Below are positions 1 to 11,684 of a DNA stretch of 64,000 nucleotides, piece by piece. The notes under the pieces are model-generated. The model did not search any database and was not told the DNA's origin. It saw only the letters and a program-made list of their open reading frames with translations. Both the position numbers and the translations under genes were made by a program. The stretch is from Strigamia acuminata (Eukaryota > Arthropoda > Chilopoda > Geophilomorpha > Linotaeniidae): NCBI GenBank assembly GCA_949358305.1, contig OX442314.1:57731369-57795368 (forward strand), read 5' to 3'. Each line of letters opens with the position of its first letter. The first letter of the stretch is position 1.

Positions 1-2861
1 GTAGAGGACGATGCGAGATAAGAAAGAATGGTGATTTAATGCTGGCCACCTCGTGTGACCATGACGAGTTGTATCGATTGGACATTGTTGCGGCGGGCAA
101 GAGCGGACGAGCCTTGAAATGTGCAACCTCTTCGCGCGACGTGGACAATGAAATTTGGCACCGACGACTCGGACACCTGAGTAATGGTGGAATGAAAACT
201 TTGCGCAACTTGGTCAACGGTTTTAATGTCTCAAATAAAGAACCGGACTCGATCAAAATTTGTGAGACCTGTTTGAAAGGTAAACAACATCGAATGCCTT
301 TTCCGAAAAATAAAACTACTCGATCGGATGAAAAATTGGACCTTGTGCACTCTGACGTGTGCGGACCAATGACGAATGCAACAATGGGCGGTGCGAGATA
401 TTTCTTAACGTTTATTGATGATCACTCGAGAAAGACATTTGTTTATTTGTTGAAACACAAAAATGAAGTTTTTGGAAAATTTAAAGAATTCAAGGTGCTC
501 GTGGAGAAACAAACAGGGCAAAACATCAAGCGTTTTCGAACCGATAATGGCAAGGAATACGTCGGAAACGAATTTAAAGATTATATGGCACAAAATGGAA
601 TTGTGCACGAATTGACGGTGCCATACACGCCGGAACAAAATGGCGTCTCGGAAAGAACGAACAGGACGCTGGTGGAAAAGGCGAGATCAATGCTGAGGGA
701 CGCGTCGCTAGGCAACCAGTACTGGGGAGAAGCCATCGTAACAGCAACGTATTTAAAAAATCGGTCGCCAACAGCAGCAGTTCGAGACATGACTCCAGAG
801 GAAGTTTGGAGTGGTGAAATACCCAACATTGGTTTTTTGCGCACCTTCGGATGTATTGCGCATTCTCACATTCCAAAAGAAAAACGCCGGAAATGGGGCG
901 TGAAAAGTGAAAAATTGACTTTAATGGGATATTGCGAGACAACAAAGGGGTACCGACTGATTAATACCACCACTCAGAAAATAACGATATCACGTGACGT
1001 TGTGTTTGATGAAAGCACAAGCACCGGAAATAATACGAACTCTGACCAAATGAATGACTCTTTCTATGTTTTTGCAGAAACGATTAGACATGATGGCGAA
1101 ATTTTGGCGCCTGTAAGCGGAAATGACAATACTGCGCACGACGGCGAGGAAACAATTGAACTCGCTGCCCCCGATCAACACTGCAACAATACACAAGCAG
1201 TGGATGCGATCGAAAATGATCAAATTGATGTAACTGGCGCAAATGACGTTTTTGAATCCGAGGACGAGGACGACGGTGCTGTAGCAGACGAGCCTGCACC
1301 ACAGCAGTTGCGACGCAACCCACCACGAAACTGCGGACCTCCGAGGCGCCTGGCGGAACATTATGCGCTCTACACAGCGATGGAGCAGGCCGGGGACGAT
1401 CCAGATTCATACAGCGAAGCTATGCAACGCCCCGACTCAGAAGAGTGGAAACAGGCGGTAAAGGAGGAACTGGACTCGATGGACAAATGCAAGACGTGGG
1501 AACTTGCTGACCTGCCACCAGGAAGAAAATCGATTTCCTGTCGTTGGGTCTTTAGAGTCAAATGAACGGCAGATGAAACTGTGGAGCGGTACAAAGCCCG
1601 CTTAGTAGCACATGGCTGCTCCCAGATCAACGGTATAGACTATGACGAAACGTTCTCACCAGTGGTCAAATATACAACTTTGCGGTTGCTTTTGGCGATG
1701 GCAGCCGCAAACGGGTGGGAAATAGACCAAATGGATGCAGTGACGGCTTTTCTTCACGGCGAATTAAAGGAAGAAATCTACATGCAACAACCGGAGGGAC
1801 TTGACAAACAGCCTGGAAAAATAAAATACTGTGGCTTGAAAAAGGCAATATATGGACTGAAACAGGCCGGGCGTGCCTGGTACGAGCTCCTCGACCGGGG
1901 CTTGTTGGACATCGGTTTGGTTCGCTGTGATTTCGACAGTTGTGTTTACATTGTGCGTGAAGAAAAAGGGATTGTCATTGTTGCAGTCTACGTTGACGAC
2001 TTACTCATTTTCTCGAGTGTGACGGCGCTCAAAAATCGAATCAAAGCCAGTTTATGTTTAAAATTTGAAATGAAGGATTTGGACAGGCCCATTACTGCCT
2101 CGGAATTAAATTTATACGAGACTGGAAACGAGGGACGATTAGTCTAGACCAATCAAATTACATCATTAAGGTGATAAAACGTTTTGGCATGGAAAACAGC
2201 ACGATTGTTGCCACACCAACGGATCCAAATGGAAAACTGACAAACGAAATGGCACCTAAGACAACTCAAGAAAGGGACGAAATGAGTAGAGTCCCATATC
2301 AAGAAGCTGTCGGGAGCCTGCTGTATGCTGCACAAGCGACAAGGCCCGACATTGCGCAAGCAGTGGGAGTAGTCAGCAGATACAACTCCAACTTTGGGTC
2401 AGCCCACTGGACTGCAGTCAAGCGCATCCTACGATATCTAAAAGGGACGATTAATACCAAACTGGTATACGGGAATTTAAAAAACTCAACTTTAGTCGGC
2501 TACACAGATGCTGACCATGCCGGATGTCTGGATACAAGACGGTCAACCAAAGGATACGTCTACACGATAGCTGGCGGAGCGATTAGTTGGTCAAGCAAAA
2601 AACAACCAACGGTCGCGGAATCGACAACAGAGGCCGAATTTGGATGAAAACACCAGCCCAACTATTGTGCATTCTGACAACCAAGGCGCTCTAAATTTGT
2701 CAAAGAACACGGTATATCATTCCCGGACAAAGCACATTGACATAAAACATCACTTTGTTCGAGAAGTCATCAAAAACGGACACATTGTTGTAAAATTTGT
2801 CGGAACAGATGACATGATTGCGGATGTCCTAACTAAAGGACTTGCCAAGGAAAAACACTGA
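1..2861 (+). pseudogene. Ty1/copia pol remnant (integrase, RT, RNase H)
   Basis: Three reading-frame blocks cover the 3' half of a copia polyprotein, open to the left window edge. Block 39-1565 has the GAG-pre-integrase motif (WHRRLGHLS), an integrase core (DVCGPM, FRTDNGKEY, PEQNGVSERTNR) and the start of RT (RWVFRVK). An in-frame TGA at 1563-1565 separates it from 1581-2147, with RT motifs DAVTAFLHG and YVDDLLIF. Frames shift near 2110-2170. Block 2171-2647 carries the RT end and RNase H (YTDADHAG). Block 2640-2861 has the C-terminus (HSDNQGALNL, TKHIDIKHHFVRE). The junction at 2640-2647 skips the residues that normally follow STTEAEF, so a small deletion is likely. The family assignment is secure from domain order (integrase before RT). 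The element cannot make a full polyprotein. Gag and protease lie outside the window. Confidence 0.93.
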
Positions 2862-2883
2862 TGGTGTGCGGGAAAAATGGGAT

Positions 2884-3118
2884 TGTGTATCTCTGAAAAA
2901 TAATTTTATCTTGCATGCCATTTTTTAAACCTTTTTTATTTTTGTATAAGTGTTTTTTTATGTGTCACCACAGAGTAGGAGTATTGAGATATTCTGTGTC
3001 ATCAGATGCTTGTAGCGCCACCTGGCGCCTACGGTCATTTTATGCAAATAAAAATTGTACACGGGAACTTCCGTTTTGACCATCACCACGCGTAGCTACT
3101 CAATCCTTTCGCTCTTAC
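2884..3118 (+). repeat. candidate 3' LTR of the copia element
   Basis: Pol ends at 2861 and is followed by a purine-rich stretch (GGGAAAAATGGGA, 2870-2882) that fits a polypurine tract. The next bases start TG, and a stretch ending ACA near 3118 would close an LTR of roughly 235 bp. It contains an AATAAA signal near 3047-3052. The 5' LTR is outside the window, so the borders are guesses. Confidence 0.35.
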
Positions 3119-3200
3119 ACAATCTCAAAGAATCTCATCACTTTCATGTATTCCCGTTACGTTTCATATGTCTTGAATTTGTTTTTTTCGTATTGTAGCC

Positions 3201-4110
3201 CGGGTTTTCCCACTACCACGCCCCGAAAACATTAACAGCAAACAAGGATCGGATTATTTGACACGAAAAAGTGATTTAAGTGAAGAGTATTGAAAAGTTA
3301 TGACACATATAATTCAACCAATCCGCAACCGCTCACTAGCTGAGCTCTTATTGGCTCTATCCCTTCTTTATCATTCCACTTCCGTTAGCGCCATTTGTTA
3401 GTTGAGGACAGCTTCGTTCTGCAAGTCGTAAGTTTCTGCCATTTATCTTCAAAATCCTTTAGCATCGAATTCATTTGTGAGTGATTTTATGTTCATTAGG
3501 TTCGTAGTGATGTTATTTCGGTGTTAAAATATTATTTTCTATCCTAGATTTCTCGTGTCGCCATTTTCACGCGGACCACGCGACCGATTGCAGCAATTTA
3601 TTTCAAGCGGTTGAAACGACAGCGATGAAAATATCCCGCATCCATTCAAGTAAGTTTATCGATTGTTTTATCGTTTTATTTTCCAAAGTTTGAATTGGGG
3701 GCAGCAAATCCAACTCTCTACCTCCTAGTGGTTGCCCCTGGACCACTGGACTCGTTCCGGTTGGTACTAGATGAGAGCTCTGGTGTTTGATATTTCTGTG
3801 CTGGTTTATATTTCACACGAACCAGTGAGTCAATATGGTTCTGTTAGTCTGCATTTCAGAAATGAGTGTAGCGTTTATCATACCAATGCGTAAAATGTGG
3901 TTCTGTTCGTCTGCATTCTATAAATGGGTGTAGCATTTATCACATGGAACATTGGAGAGAGAATATTGGTTCTGTTAGTCAGCATTCTCTTAAATGACTG
4001 CAGCATTTATCAGATGTAACATTTAATTCAATTTAAATGTTAGTTTGCGAGTTGATTGGTATTTAGCTGGTGTACAATTTTCAATTCGTTCTGTCTATTC
4101 CTTTGACAGT
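3201..4110 (+). repeat. dispersed structured repeat, copy 1 (candidate spliced non-coding RNA unit)
   Basis: This unit recurs at 15,891-17,597 and 56,237-57,112. In order it holds an upstream block with CCAAT and ATTGG boxes (about 3316-3360), an ETS-like ACTTCCG and a GCGCCATTT block; a first exon-like segment; a donor GTAAGT at 3428; an acceptor ending TCCTAG at 3547 (intron 120 nt); a second exon-like block; and in this copy a second donor at 3650. A hairpin-rich tail follows: GGGGCA/TGCCCC near 3700-3740; CTGGA/TCCGG near 3757; CTGGTTT/GAACCAG at 3801-3825; and three AAATG/CATTT stem-loops between 3860 and 4015. No ORF is conserved among copies. Function is unknown. The spliced RNA is inferred from sequence only. 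Confidence 0.6.
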
Positions 4111-4965
4111 TCCATCGTGGTGATAAAATCGCTTTTAAAGAGAGTGATTCTGTATTGTATAAAATTGAATATATTTTTTCCATTTTTGTTGCACTGGACT
4201 CGTTCCAGTTGGTACTAGATGAGAGCTGTGGTGTTTTAAAAATGATTTGGTTCTGCATTGCACTCATTAAGTGTTGTTTTCCATCGGTTCAGATTCAGAA
4301 CATAAGTAGAATGAAATTTCAAGAAAATAAACTTCCATATATCAATTGAATTACAATAAATCTCAAACAATAAGGCAGTAATGAGAGTGGATTTTACACA
4401 TGCTTCATCATTTCTTCCACAATTATTTCTCACTGACGAAAACCCGTGGGGAGGCAGCAGTGACAATGTTAAAGTTTAAAATATAATGCAACCCTGGAAC
4501 GCACGTCATTTTGACATTTAGACATTTCGACGCACGTTTATTTTGACATTTAGGTGTGGCACGTTCAATAAGCACGCTCCTTATTTGTGTCTATTGTAAT
4601 GTTGGGCGGCTCGAAAAGTTTATGAAAAAATTTCAAAAAAGACATTTGCGTAACAAAATAAATGCTAATGTCTGTAGCCTTCCCATTCCCATTCCTCTGG
4701 CCACAGGCCCGGCACGAAATCTTCCGTTTGCCACTTTCCGAAAATATCGTAAGGACCACCGCTATCAACCAGGCCCGTTTTCTAAATCTCATAGCAAATG
4801 GGGCGGAAGAATCATGGACGTGGATAATAAAGCACTAATTTGGCGCACAGATTTTCATATTTTCCCAGAATTTAACATAATGGGACGTGCTGACAAATTA
4901 CATAAGAGTCCTCTTTTCATTTTATTCATTATGAGTAGTTTGAAAAAGTATGATCGTGTAAAGAC
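4111..4965. other. no recognisable gene; partial duplicate of the structured repeat
   Basis: Bases 4191-4240 repeat the hairpin segment of the dispersed unit (CTGGACTCGTTCCAG and the TACTAGATGAGAGCT block), so this looks like a scrambled extension of copy 1. The remainder is AT-rich. A 173-codon open frame at 4556-5077 has no recognisable domain and ends in the tandem repeat, so I do not call it a gene. Confidence 0.4.
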
Positions 4966-5032
4966 AACTGTTACTGGTTATACTGTTACTGGTTATACTG
5001 TTACTAGTTATACTGTTACTGGTTATACTATA
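4966..5032. repeat. short tandem repeat, 15-bp unit, about 4 copies
   Basis: The unit ACTGTTACTGGTTAT is repeated four times with one G-to-A change, followed by a partial copy. Confidence 0.85.
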
Positions 5033-5984
5033 CTTTACTATACACACATTCCACAGGTTTCTTTTTCTCAAATTTGATTGCATGTTGAATTATACGTGGG
5101 TCGAATGGTAACGGAACTATTCGCCCAGTGTTCAACAGCATCGGAAAAGTTCCTATTGCTTTTTTTGGGCAGCATAGAATACAATAATTTTTCTTTTAAA
5201 TCAGTTAAAACTGATTTTGAACTACTTGTGAAAACACGATCTTTAGAAGACAAACTTCTATGCGTTGGTGGAACATACACAGTTTCGTCTCCAGTGTAGT
5301 GAACCTTTAGGATTTGCTAATTCATCAATCAACGAAAATAATTTAGAATGATTCTGGAATGACTAAATTTCAATAACACTTAAACAAAAATGGTGCTTAT
5401 TATAAGTCAAATAATTGAAATAAAACAAAATCTTAATAAATTAAAAAATGACTAAAAGTCCTCAATGTTCGGCTAGTAGTCTGGTTTTGAAGCACAAAAC
5501 TAAACAAAATTAAAATAATAAAACTAAACACTTCACTAATGAGTACTTCTGCGGATAATTGTATTTGGGGCCGAGTATCCCCAAATAGTGGAGCTGCCAC
5601 ATTACCGCTTGAGCGGGGCCTCCAGTGTGGCGTGGATTCTTTTCTTCATTTCCCGTTGTGCAGCTCGTTTTTCGCTTCTTTCCAACCATTCTCGTTCATC
5701 CTTAAATGCGATAGTAATTTTGCATCGTGGTCATCCTTTCTGAGCTCTTTTTCTACCTAAAAAACATTTTATTTTAATTTATATAAAGTACAAATTTCAA
5801 TGCATTGTAGACAACTAGACAGGTAGGAAATTAGTGAGTCTGTTAAAACAAACATTCACCAATTTTTGTTCATAAAACAAATCCATTCTTGTAATTATAA
5901 AATCAGATAACTAGAAAATAGAAAAATAATTTGTGAAACTATATAAATGGACGGACATGAAATGACTGATGTTCTTGAAACACT

Positions 5985-6940
5985 ATCGTCCATCCCAACA
6001 CTCAAAGTTCGCTGGAGAGAGCTTCAGCCCCATGGGAACCCTTGTCCACTGATATAACCTGAATGTCGTTATAAAGGCCGTTTTTACTCAGTCCTCCACC
6101 GCCACTGGCACTTTGCAAAACCCATTGCTATAATCCATAGATGAAAAAACTTTTCCATTTCCTAACTTGGAAAGTAGTATTTCTATAAGGAGCAATTTTG
6201 ACGTTTAAATCCTTATAATCTATCACTAGACGCGGTGCTTAGGGTTTCTGTTTTCCCGCCTTTTTAAAATTCCCGGTTCCCGGTACCAAAATGGCCGGTA
6301 CTCTCGGGAAATCGGTACTCCCGGGACCAAAAAAGGTCAGGCGAGAGGCGACGAAAAATGATAAAAAATGACCGTTTTTTGTCAGAAATGGCCATTTTTA
6401 GAAATTTCTAGCCATTTTTCATGGTAAAAATAGCCGTTTTCCATCAAAACTGGCTGTTTTTAGTCAAGAATGGCTGTTTTAGATCAAGAATGGCCGTTTT
6501 CGTCAAAAATAGACATTTTTTGTTACAGTAAAAATGGCCATGTTTTAGCCATTTTTTCGTTAAAAATAGCTATTTTTATCATTGAAACGTTACAAAATGT
6601 AACGTTTGAATGACGAAAATGACGTTTCAGCAACGAATTTTTGACGGAACCGGTTTTTCTCCAATTTCCCGGTTCCCGGTACCGTGATTTCTCACCGGGA
6701 TTCCCGGGAAATCGGTATCCCGGTTTCCCGGTACCGAAACCCTAGCGGTGCTTTTCCTGGTGTTTTCACCAACTTGCATGGCGCTGCATATGGCCAGTTG
6801 CTGTTCTCTATTATTCCTGCCTTCTTTAGTTCGTCAATAATACCTGGTAGCACGTGGAGTTGTGCTGCCGGTACTGTGTAAGGCCTTTTACACACCGGAA
6901 TATCGCCTGTGGGATGTATGCGATGAACTATTTCGAAAAT
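5985..6940 (-). pseudogene. Gypsy reverse transcriptase remnant split by a hAT-type MITE
   Basis: Reading the minus strand from 6940, one frame encodes the N-terminal RT segment (LKKAGIIENSNWPYAAP) up to the MITE. Past the MITE, at 6231 and below, the same domain resumes with the RLVIDYKDLN motif. After a frameshift near 6180 it continues with FSSMDYSNGF, TAFITTF and YQWTRVPMGL. These are the expected consecutive motifs of a Ty3/Gypsy RT. The block has at least one frameshift and internal stops (for example after the VPVAVED segment), and no protease, RNase H or integrase remains nearby. Confidence 0.82.
6240..6744. mobile_element. hAT-type non-autonomous transposon (505 bp), 8-bp TSD
   Basis: The ends are TAGGGTTTC and GAAACCCTA. 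The 8-bp direct repeat GCGGTGCT lies immediately outside both ends (6232-6239 and 6745-6752), the TSD length of hAT elements. Subterminal GGTACCGGG/CCCGGTACC motifs occur near both ends. The middle is made of diverged repeats of an AAAATGGCCGTTTTT-like unit. It has no coding capacity. Excising it reconnects the flanking RT remnant. Confidence 0.85.
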
Positions 6941-7984
6941 TTTGAAAATGGTTTAAAAATATGGGCAAATATAAATGGAAACACTTTTTGGAAAGGAAAA
7001 ATGAATTTATTAAACACTAAACATTTTCTATGATAAGAATAAAAAAAAAAGATTTCATTTGCCTACTATTAGGCTGGTTCAAACCAATTCTATCTCTACA
7101 AAGTAGGTTAATGTAATACAATACATAACCTAGCTAAATAAGCTAAAAACATACACACAGCTAACATTCCATTTTGCTAGTCAAATACAAATTTAGAAAG
7201 AAAGAAAAAGAAATGGAAATTGGCAATATTTAAGTGGTTCTCACAACTTTGCTGATCAATTGTCACTAAACACACATTTTAACATACACTAAAGTTCACT
7301 GAAGGTTAGTGGTTCTTGTTACTTCATGTTGGTTTGTTGGTCACTTTTGGTTGAATTCATCTAGTTAACTGGTAGTGGATTGTCTACCAAAATGGCTAAC
7401 TTCTTTCTTAGGTGGTAACTGCTTTTCTTCTGTTATTTTTAGCTGTAGTCATCAAACTTCAACTACTTTGTTTTTCTCTGCCTGAGAAAATAGGTTTTGT
7501 TGGGACATCTCAAGGTGCTGTTGTTTGCTTGAATGCTGGGGTGCAACTGTGGTTTCACTGCTTTTTCACAAGTGTTGGAATGTGAGTTCCAACCCCTGCT
7601 AATCCTGGCAGTGTCATCACAGGTTCTAATTTATGTGCACCCTTGAGAGTTACTCATGCAAGTAGCTCCTCCCATCTCTAATCTCCAAGTTTCCAGTTCT
7701 CAAAACTAATGACTCACCAATTAGTCATATAACAGGAGCTTGAGTGTTGAATACGAGGCTAATCAATCTAACTGCATTTTTGATATGCACTGCAGTGATG
7801 CATGGGGCAGCCAATATTCACTTGCGAGTCCCAGGAGTGTTTGAGACACAACTCATTCCAGTCCTCTGGAATCCGACTTCACCGCAACACCATAACAACA
7901 ATAGATCAAAACACATACCACAAGCCAATAATTTCCTTAAGATTACAGCTTCTAACACAGAACGACCAGACTTAAATCGCAAAA
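6941..7984. other. no recognisable gene
   Basis: AT-rich sequence without a domain-bearing ORF. A 90-codon open frame at 7744-8016 has no recognisable similarity. Confidence 0.5.
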
Positions 7985-8470
7985 ATTGTTATTCTATTTT
8001 GACGTATCCAGGTTGATAGTCAATACACGATTCGTAGGAAAAGCTCTTTTCAAAACCCGATAGGCATAGAGCTTTTTGATTAACTGCAACTCTCCCAATG
8101 CCATTGCTTGTTCGTCAGAATAGTCCGCCATGAGTCTGGCCATATTGTGTTCTTTAACGACAGTACGTGCTCTGTCTTCAAAAGTCTTACACCCAAATCC
8201 TCTATAGTCTACCTTTAGTTCTTTTTCTTTTGGCACCAATCATATAATCAGATATTCCGCAAGCTCATCTAAGTCATCCGTTTCTTCAAATTTTTTGATA
8301 TATGACACATGATCATGCATTTCTTTTGGAGACAGCATGTAGGCCAATAAAAGACGTGTGTGTTTGAAATCTCTAATATTTTTTGCAAGATAAACACGCA
8401 TTGGAAGTGATGAGATCACTATTCTTGTTATTGACTTAGTAGCACAAAAAACCAGTTGAAGCTCATGGGC
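7985..8470 (-). pseudogene. endogenous viral element: mononegavirus L polymerase (RdRp) fragment
   Basis: One minus-strand frame runs from about 8470 to 7994, interrupted by a TGA at 8240-8242. Just after that stop comes PKEKELK, a conserved basic motif preceding the RdRp palm in L proteins of negative-strand RNA viruses. About 70 residues on comes NLDTSK, then a TAG at 7994-7996, then Asn-Asn-Asn. This matches RdRp motif A, with the stop in place of the usual Trp between Lys and Asn. The spacing and the glutamate-rich helix between the two motifs fit the L palm. Two nonsense codons and later frame loss mark it as a dead genomic copy. The virus family cannot be fixed by eye. Confidence 0.6.
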
Positions 8471-8661
8471 CCTGACTAAATTTGGCCTCCGCTTGGCGGA
8501 AAATAAATAACTCAACTTCTGCCTTGAAGCGGGAACATTTCCTTGCTGTGCAGCAACATTCACAGCCACAACTCATGTGTGCTGTCGAGAGAAAAATCTT
8601 AAAATCGAGCAAAAAAGTCCCGTTTTGTAGCGGACAAATCCTCTGCTTTGTAGCAGGCAAA

Positions 8662-9415
8662 TACAACAAAGCTTCAAACAGCTTCAACAAAGCTTCAAAC
8701 AGCTTCAACAAAGCTTCAAACAGCTTCAACAAAGCTTCAAACAGCTTCAACAAAGCTTCAAACAGCTTCAACAAAGCTTCAAACAGCTTCAACAAAGCTT
8801 CAAACAGCTTCAACAAAGCTTCAAACAGCTTCAACAAAGCTTCAAACAGCTTCAACAAAGCTTCAAACAGCTTCAACAAAGCTTCAAACAGCTTCAACAA
8901 AGCTTCAAACAGCTTCAACAAAGCTTCAAACAGCTTCAACAAAGCTTCAAACAGCTTCAACAAAGCTTCAAACAGCTTCAACAAAGCTTCAAACAGCTTC
9001 AACAAAGCTTCAAACAGCTTCAACAAAGCTTCAAACAGCTTCAACAAAGCTTCAAACAGCTTCAACAAAGCTTCAAACAGCTTCAACAAAGCTTTAAACA
9101 GCTTCAACAAAGCTTTAAACAGCTTCAACAAAGCTTCAAACAGCTTCAACAAAGCTTCAAATGGCTTCAACGATGCTTCAAATAACTTCAATGAAGCTTC
9201 AAATAGCTTCAAATAGCTTCAACAAAGCTTCAAATGGCTTCTACGAAGTTTCAAATAGCTTCAACAAAGCTTCAACAAAGCTTCAAATAGCTTCAACAAA
9301 GCTTCAAATAGCTTCAACAAAGCTTCAAATAGCTTCAACAAAGCTTCAAATAGCTTCAACAAAGCTTCAAATAGCTTCAACAAAGCTTCAAATAGCTTCA
9401 ACAAAGCTTTAAAAA
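8662..9415. repeat. minisatellite, 21-bp unit, about 35 copies
   Basis: The unit AACAAAGCTTCAAACAGCTTC is nearly perfect for more than 20 copies to about 9090, then varies. A block around 9150-9270 carries substitutions, and a second homogeneous block from about 9280 uses AAATAGC in place of AAACAGC. The 21-bp period keeps frames open on both strands, which explains the long repetitive ORFs there. They are artefacts of the repeat. Confidence 0.97.
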
Positions 9416-9417
9416 AC

Positions 9418-10316
9418 TAGTTAATAAAACTGTGACTAGTATGGTCTCGGAAATAAGTAAAAAAGTCAGCCATGAGCTTGTCCCAACACGCGCTGCCGAG
9501 GCCCAGTAAGCTTGTATCAGCTCGAACCCAGTAATTGTCACGTTTTATTCCAGCACTTACACCAAGGGTGATGCGTGGTTGTGGTTGATACTGCTCTTCC
9601 TCGTCAGAAAGACGACCAATTTCTGGTTATATGAAATTATAAAGCAAAAACAATGGGAAAAGGGGAAAGGTGGTTTTGTTCGCGGTAATCGTTTTTGGAG
9701 GGAAAACCAACCAATTATTTGATTCAGAAATCTGTTACTTCTTCAAACGTAGCAGCACTCGTCGTAATACAGTGTGCTGTCACTGAAGGTACTTCTTGTA
9801 CATTTCTTGAACTTTTCAAGAGTGGAAATAGAGGTCTGACTTCGGTGTTAGCCGTGGTGGACTTCGCGTCACACTCGGTCACACTCGGTCTGCTAGACGG
9901 GCCAGCTCACTCGTTAATTCTGGCTTGCTTAGCTTCCAGTTCCTCGTTCGGAGTCACGGCTTTGCACTTGTGTTTACGCATTCGTGCGTATTTGGGGCCC
10001 AAAATTCTCATATGGTGCAACTGCTACATGACAGCCTGGGTCATTATTATGCCCATTCTTGGCCGCCACTGTGGAGTGTGTTCACCTAGTCGGAGGCGGT
10101 CGAACCAGAGGCTTTCCAACACCGGCGACCTGATGGGTGCCTGCGGATCCTGCTCGAGAGGCAGATCTTCTTCGACCGGACCTCGTAGCTAGCGTAAATA
10201 CGCTTTATTAATCGTTGGAACTCCTCGCGAGAATTGAAGCCGGATTGGCCATGGCTGGGCTTCGCGGGCTCGAATGTTTTCATTTCCGCTTCATCCATTT
10301 GTCCCATAGATAGCAT
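9418..10316 (-). pseudogene. ORF3-family remnant (related to the 921-aa ORF at 58,169-60,934)
   Basis: Translating the minus strand gives fragments in different frames that align collinearly with the N-terminal third of the intact ORF3 protein. The best block, at about 9990-10,110, encodes FDRLRLGEHTPQWRPRMGI, compared with FERLRLGESTPQWRPRMGI in the intact protein, and both copies continue to ILGPK. Upstream, 10,200-10,270 encodes a REEFQRLIKRIYASY segment comparable with TEEAREAIYQHYRQQL. Downstream, 9418-9637 encodes a frame with QPQPRITLGV similar to QYSRPRIFINRQ. Stops (a TAG within the best block) and frameshifts make it a pseudogene. No pol remains next to it. Confidence 0.75.
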
Positions 10317-10959
10317 CAGAATTCAAACGTAAAACTTTTTTACGTTTGAATTTTAAACTGTAAGGATTCTAACAGTCGGATCTGTTTGAAAGCATGCATT
10401 CTCAAAAGGATCATTGCACAAACGAGAATATTTTGATTGCTTAAAACTTTTTCTACTAAGATATTTTAACCAACACGCTAATATTTTTAACTTTACATGG
10501 TTAGTAAGGCAACCATGCAATAATATGATAATATACAACAATATTTACTATTTAATTTGTAAAGTTTTGATGGCGGACACAGGTTGGGTTGGACTGGTGT
10601 AGATGAGTTTGGATTTACATCACGTTGGGCATAGTGAGAAAAGGCTTTAATAATTTAGGCCCTAAAATGTCATGTTCTTTTCTGTTATGCTGTGGATTTT
10701 GAGTTGCAACTAACACTCACTTTATATCAATGGGTAATCAGGGCAAAACCCTGACAATTCAAAAGCATAACATTGTTCAATGTACAAATAATACCGTGTT
10801 TGTATGTAACAAAAAAAAGTAATAAGCCCACGTCTTTGGGCGGAATTGTCGGTTCCTTCAAAGACCAATTGCGAGTTTTAGGAAATATTTGAGGGAATAG
10901 CACGACACCACCAGAATGGAGTAAATCAAGGCCGTCTCGTTCTCTACGCTCTGATTTGC
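10317..10959. other. no recognisable gene
   Basis: AT-rich intergenic-type sequence. A small inverted repeat around 10,325-10,355 (ACGTTTGAATT/AATTCAAACGT) is the only structure I see. Confidence 0.5.
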
Positions 10960-11232
10960 TTTAGAATACATATTGTTACTTGGTTTCTCAGCTATCTCAG
11001 CTATCGCAAAATTGCGACAATCCAGTTAAATCGTAATTGTTGGTCAAATCGATTATTCTGTTGCGATACGCTTCCCACAATTCGAACATTTCGACATGTG
11101 GGTCGTCATGCCACGGGTTGTGCCAAACATTATTCCAGTTGTGGTGCAAGATAAATTATATCATCCAGTGATCTTGCAATCGGTTGATGAATTGGGTCAC
11201 GGTAGTCATTAACTCTTGTCTCGCGTCCATTG
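10960..11232 (-). pseudogene. short coding remnant, family unknown
   Basis: From an ATG at 11,230-11,232 the minus strand reads a protein-like sequence for about 80 codons (QELMTTVTQFINRL, DPHVEMFELWEAYRNRI) with one internal stop near 11,155 and a closing TGA cluster. Composition, low AT at codon starts and length suggest decayed coding DNA. It lies upstream of the ORF3 remnant at 9.4-10.3 kb and might be its N-terminal part or a gag piece. I could not align it convincingly. Confidence 0.35.
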
Positions 11233-11684
11233 TTTAAACGATGAGTCGATGAGGCGAAAAATGAGAAAGAAAAAAAATCTCAAAAAAAATCTCAAACTTA
11301 CGTAACATGTTTACTTGTGTTTGGAAAGTGAAGAAGGACTCAGGTTTAGTTGTTTTAAATTCCAATTCTCTTTTATTAATTCAAACCGGAAATTTTCAAA
11401 TAGAAATATCCGAGGTTAGATCAAATTATACAGTTTTACAAAGTTAAAGTCAGACAGTGGCTTACTGTCTGTGATTATTAAATTAAAACTTAATTCTATT
11501 GTTTTACATGACTGATTATTACTTAAACTTAAATAACTTACACTATAAACAATTAACTCTTATATGACCAAAGTAAATTCAATAACCTAAGTAAATAGAG
11601 AGAGACTAGGGCCGTGCCTAAAACAAGCCGACACCAAGTGTTCTCCTAGCAAAACAAGCAAAGAACATTCAGGTTTGAAGTCTT

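Noticed and set aside
3201-4110. Solo LTR interpretation of the structured repeat
   Set aside because: Copies lack TG...CA ends and target duplications and have different truncation points; a constant 120-nt intron is not expected of LTRs.
8463-9216. Long repetitive ORFs on both strands (249 and 244 codons)
   Set aside because: Both are produced by the 21-bp minisatellite, whose period is a multiple of three, and no unique domain is attached.
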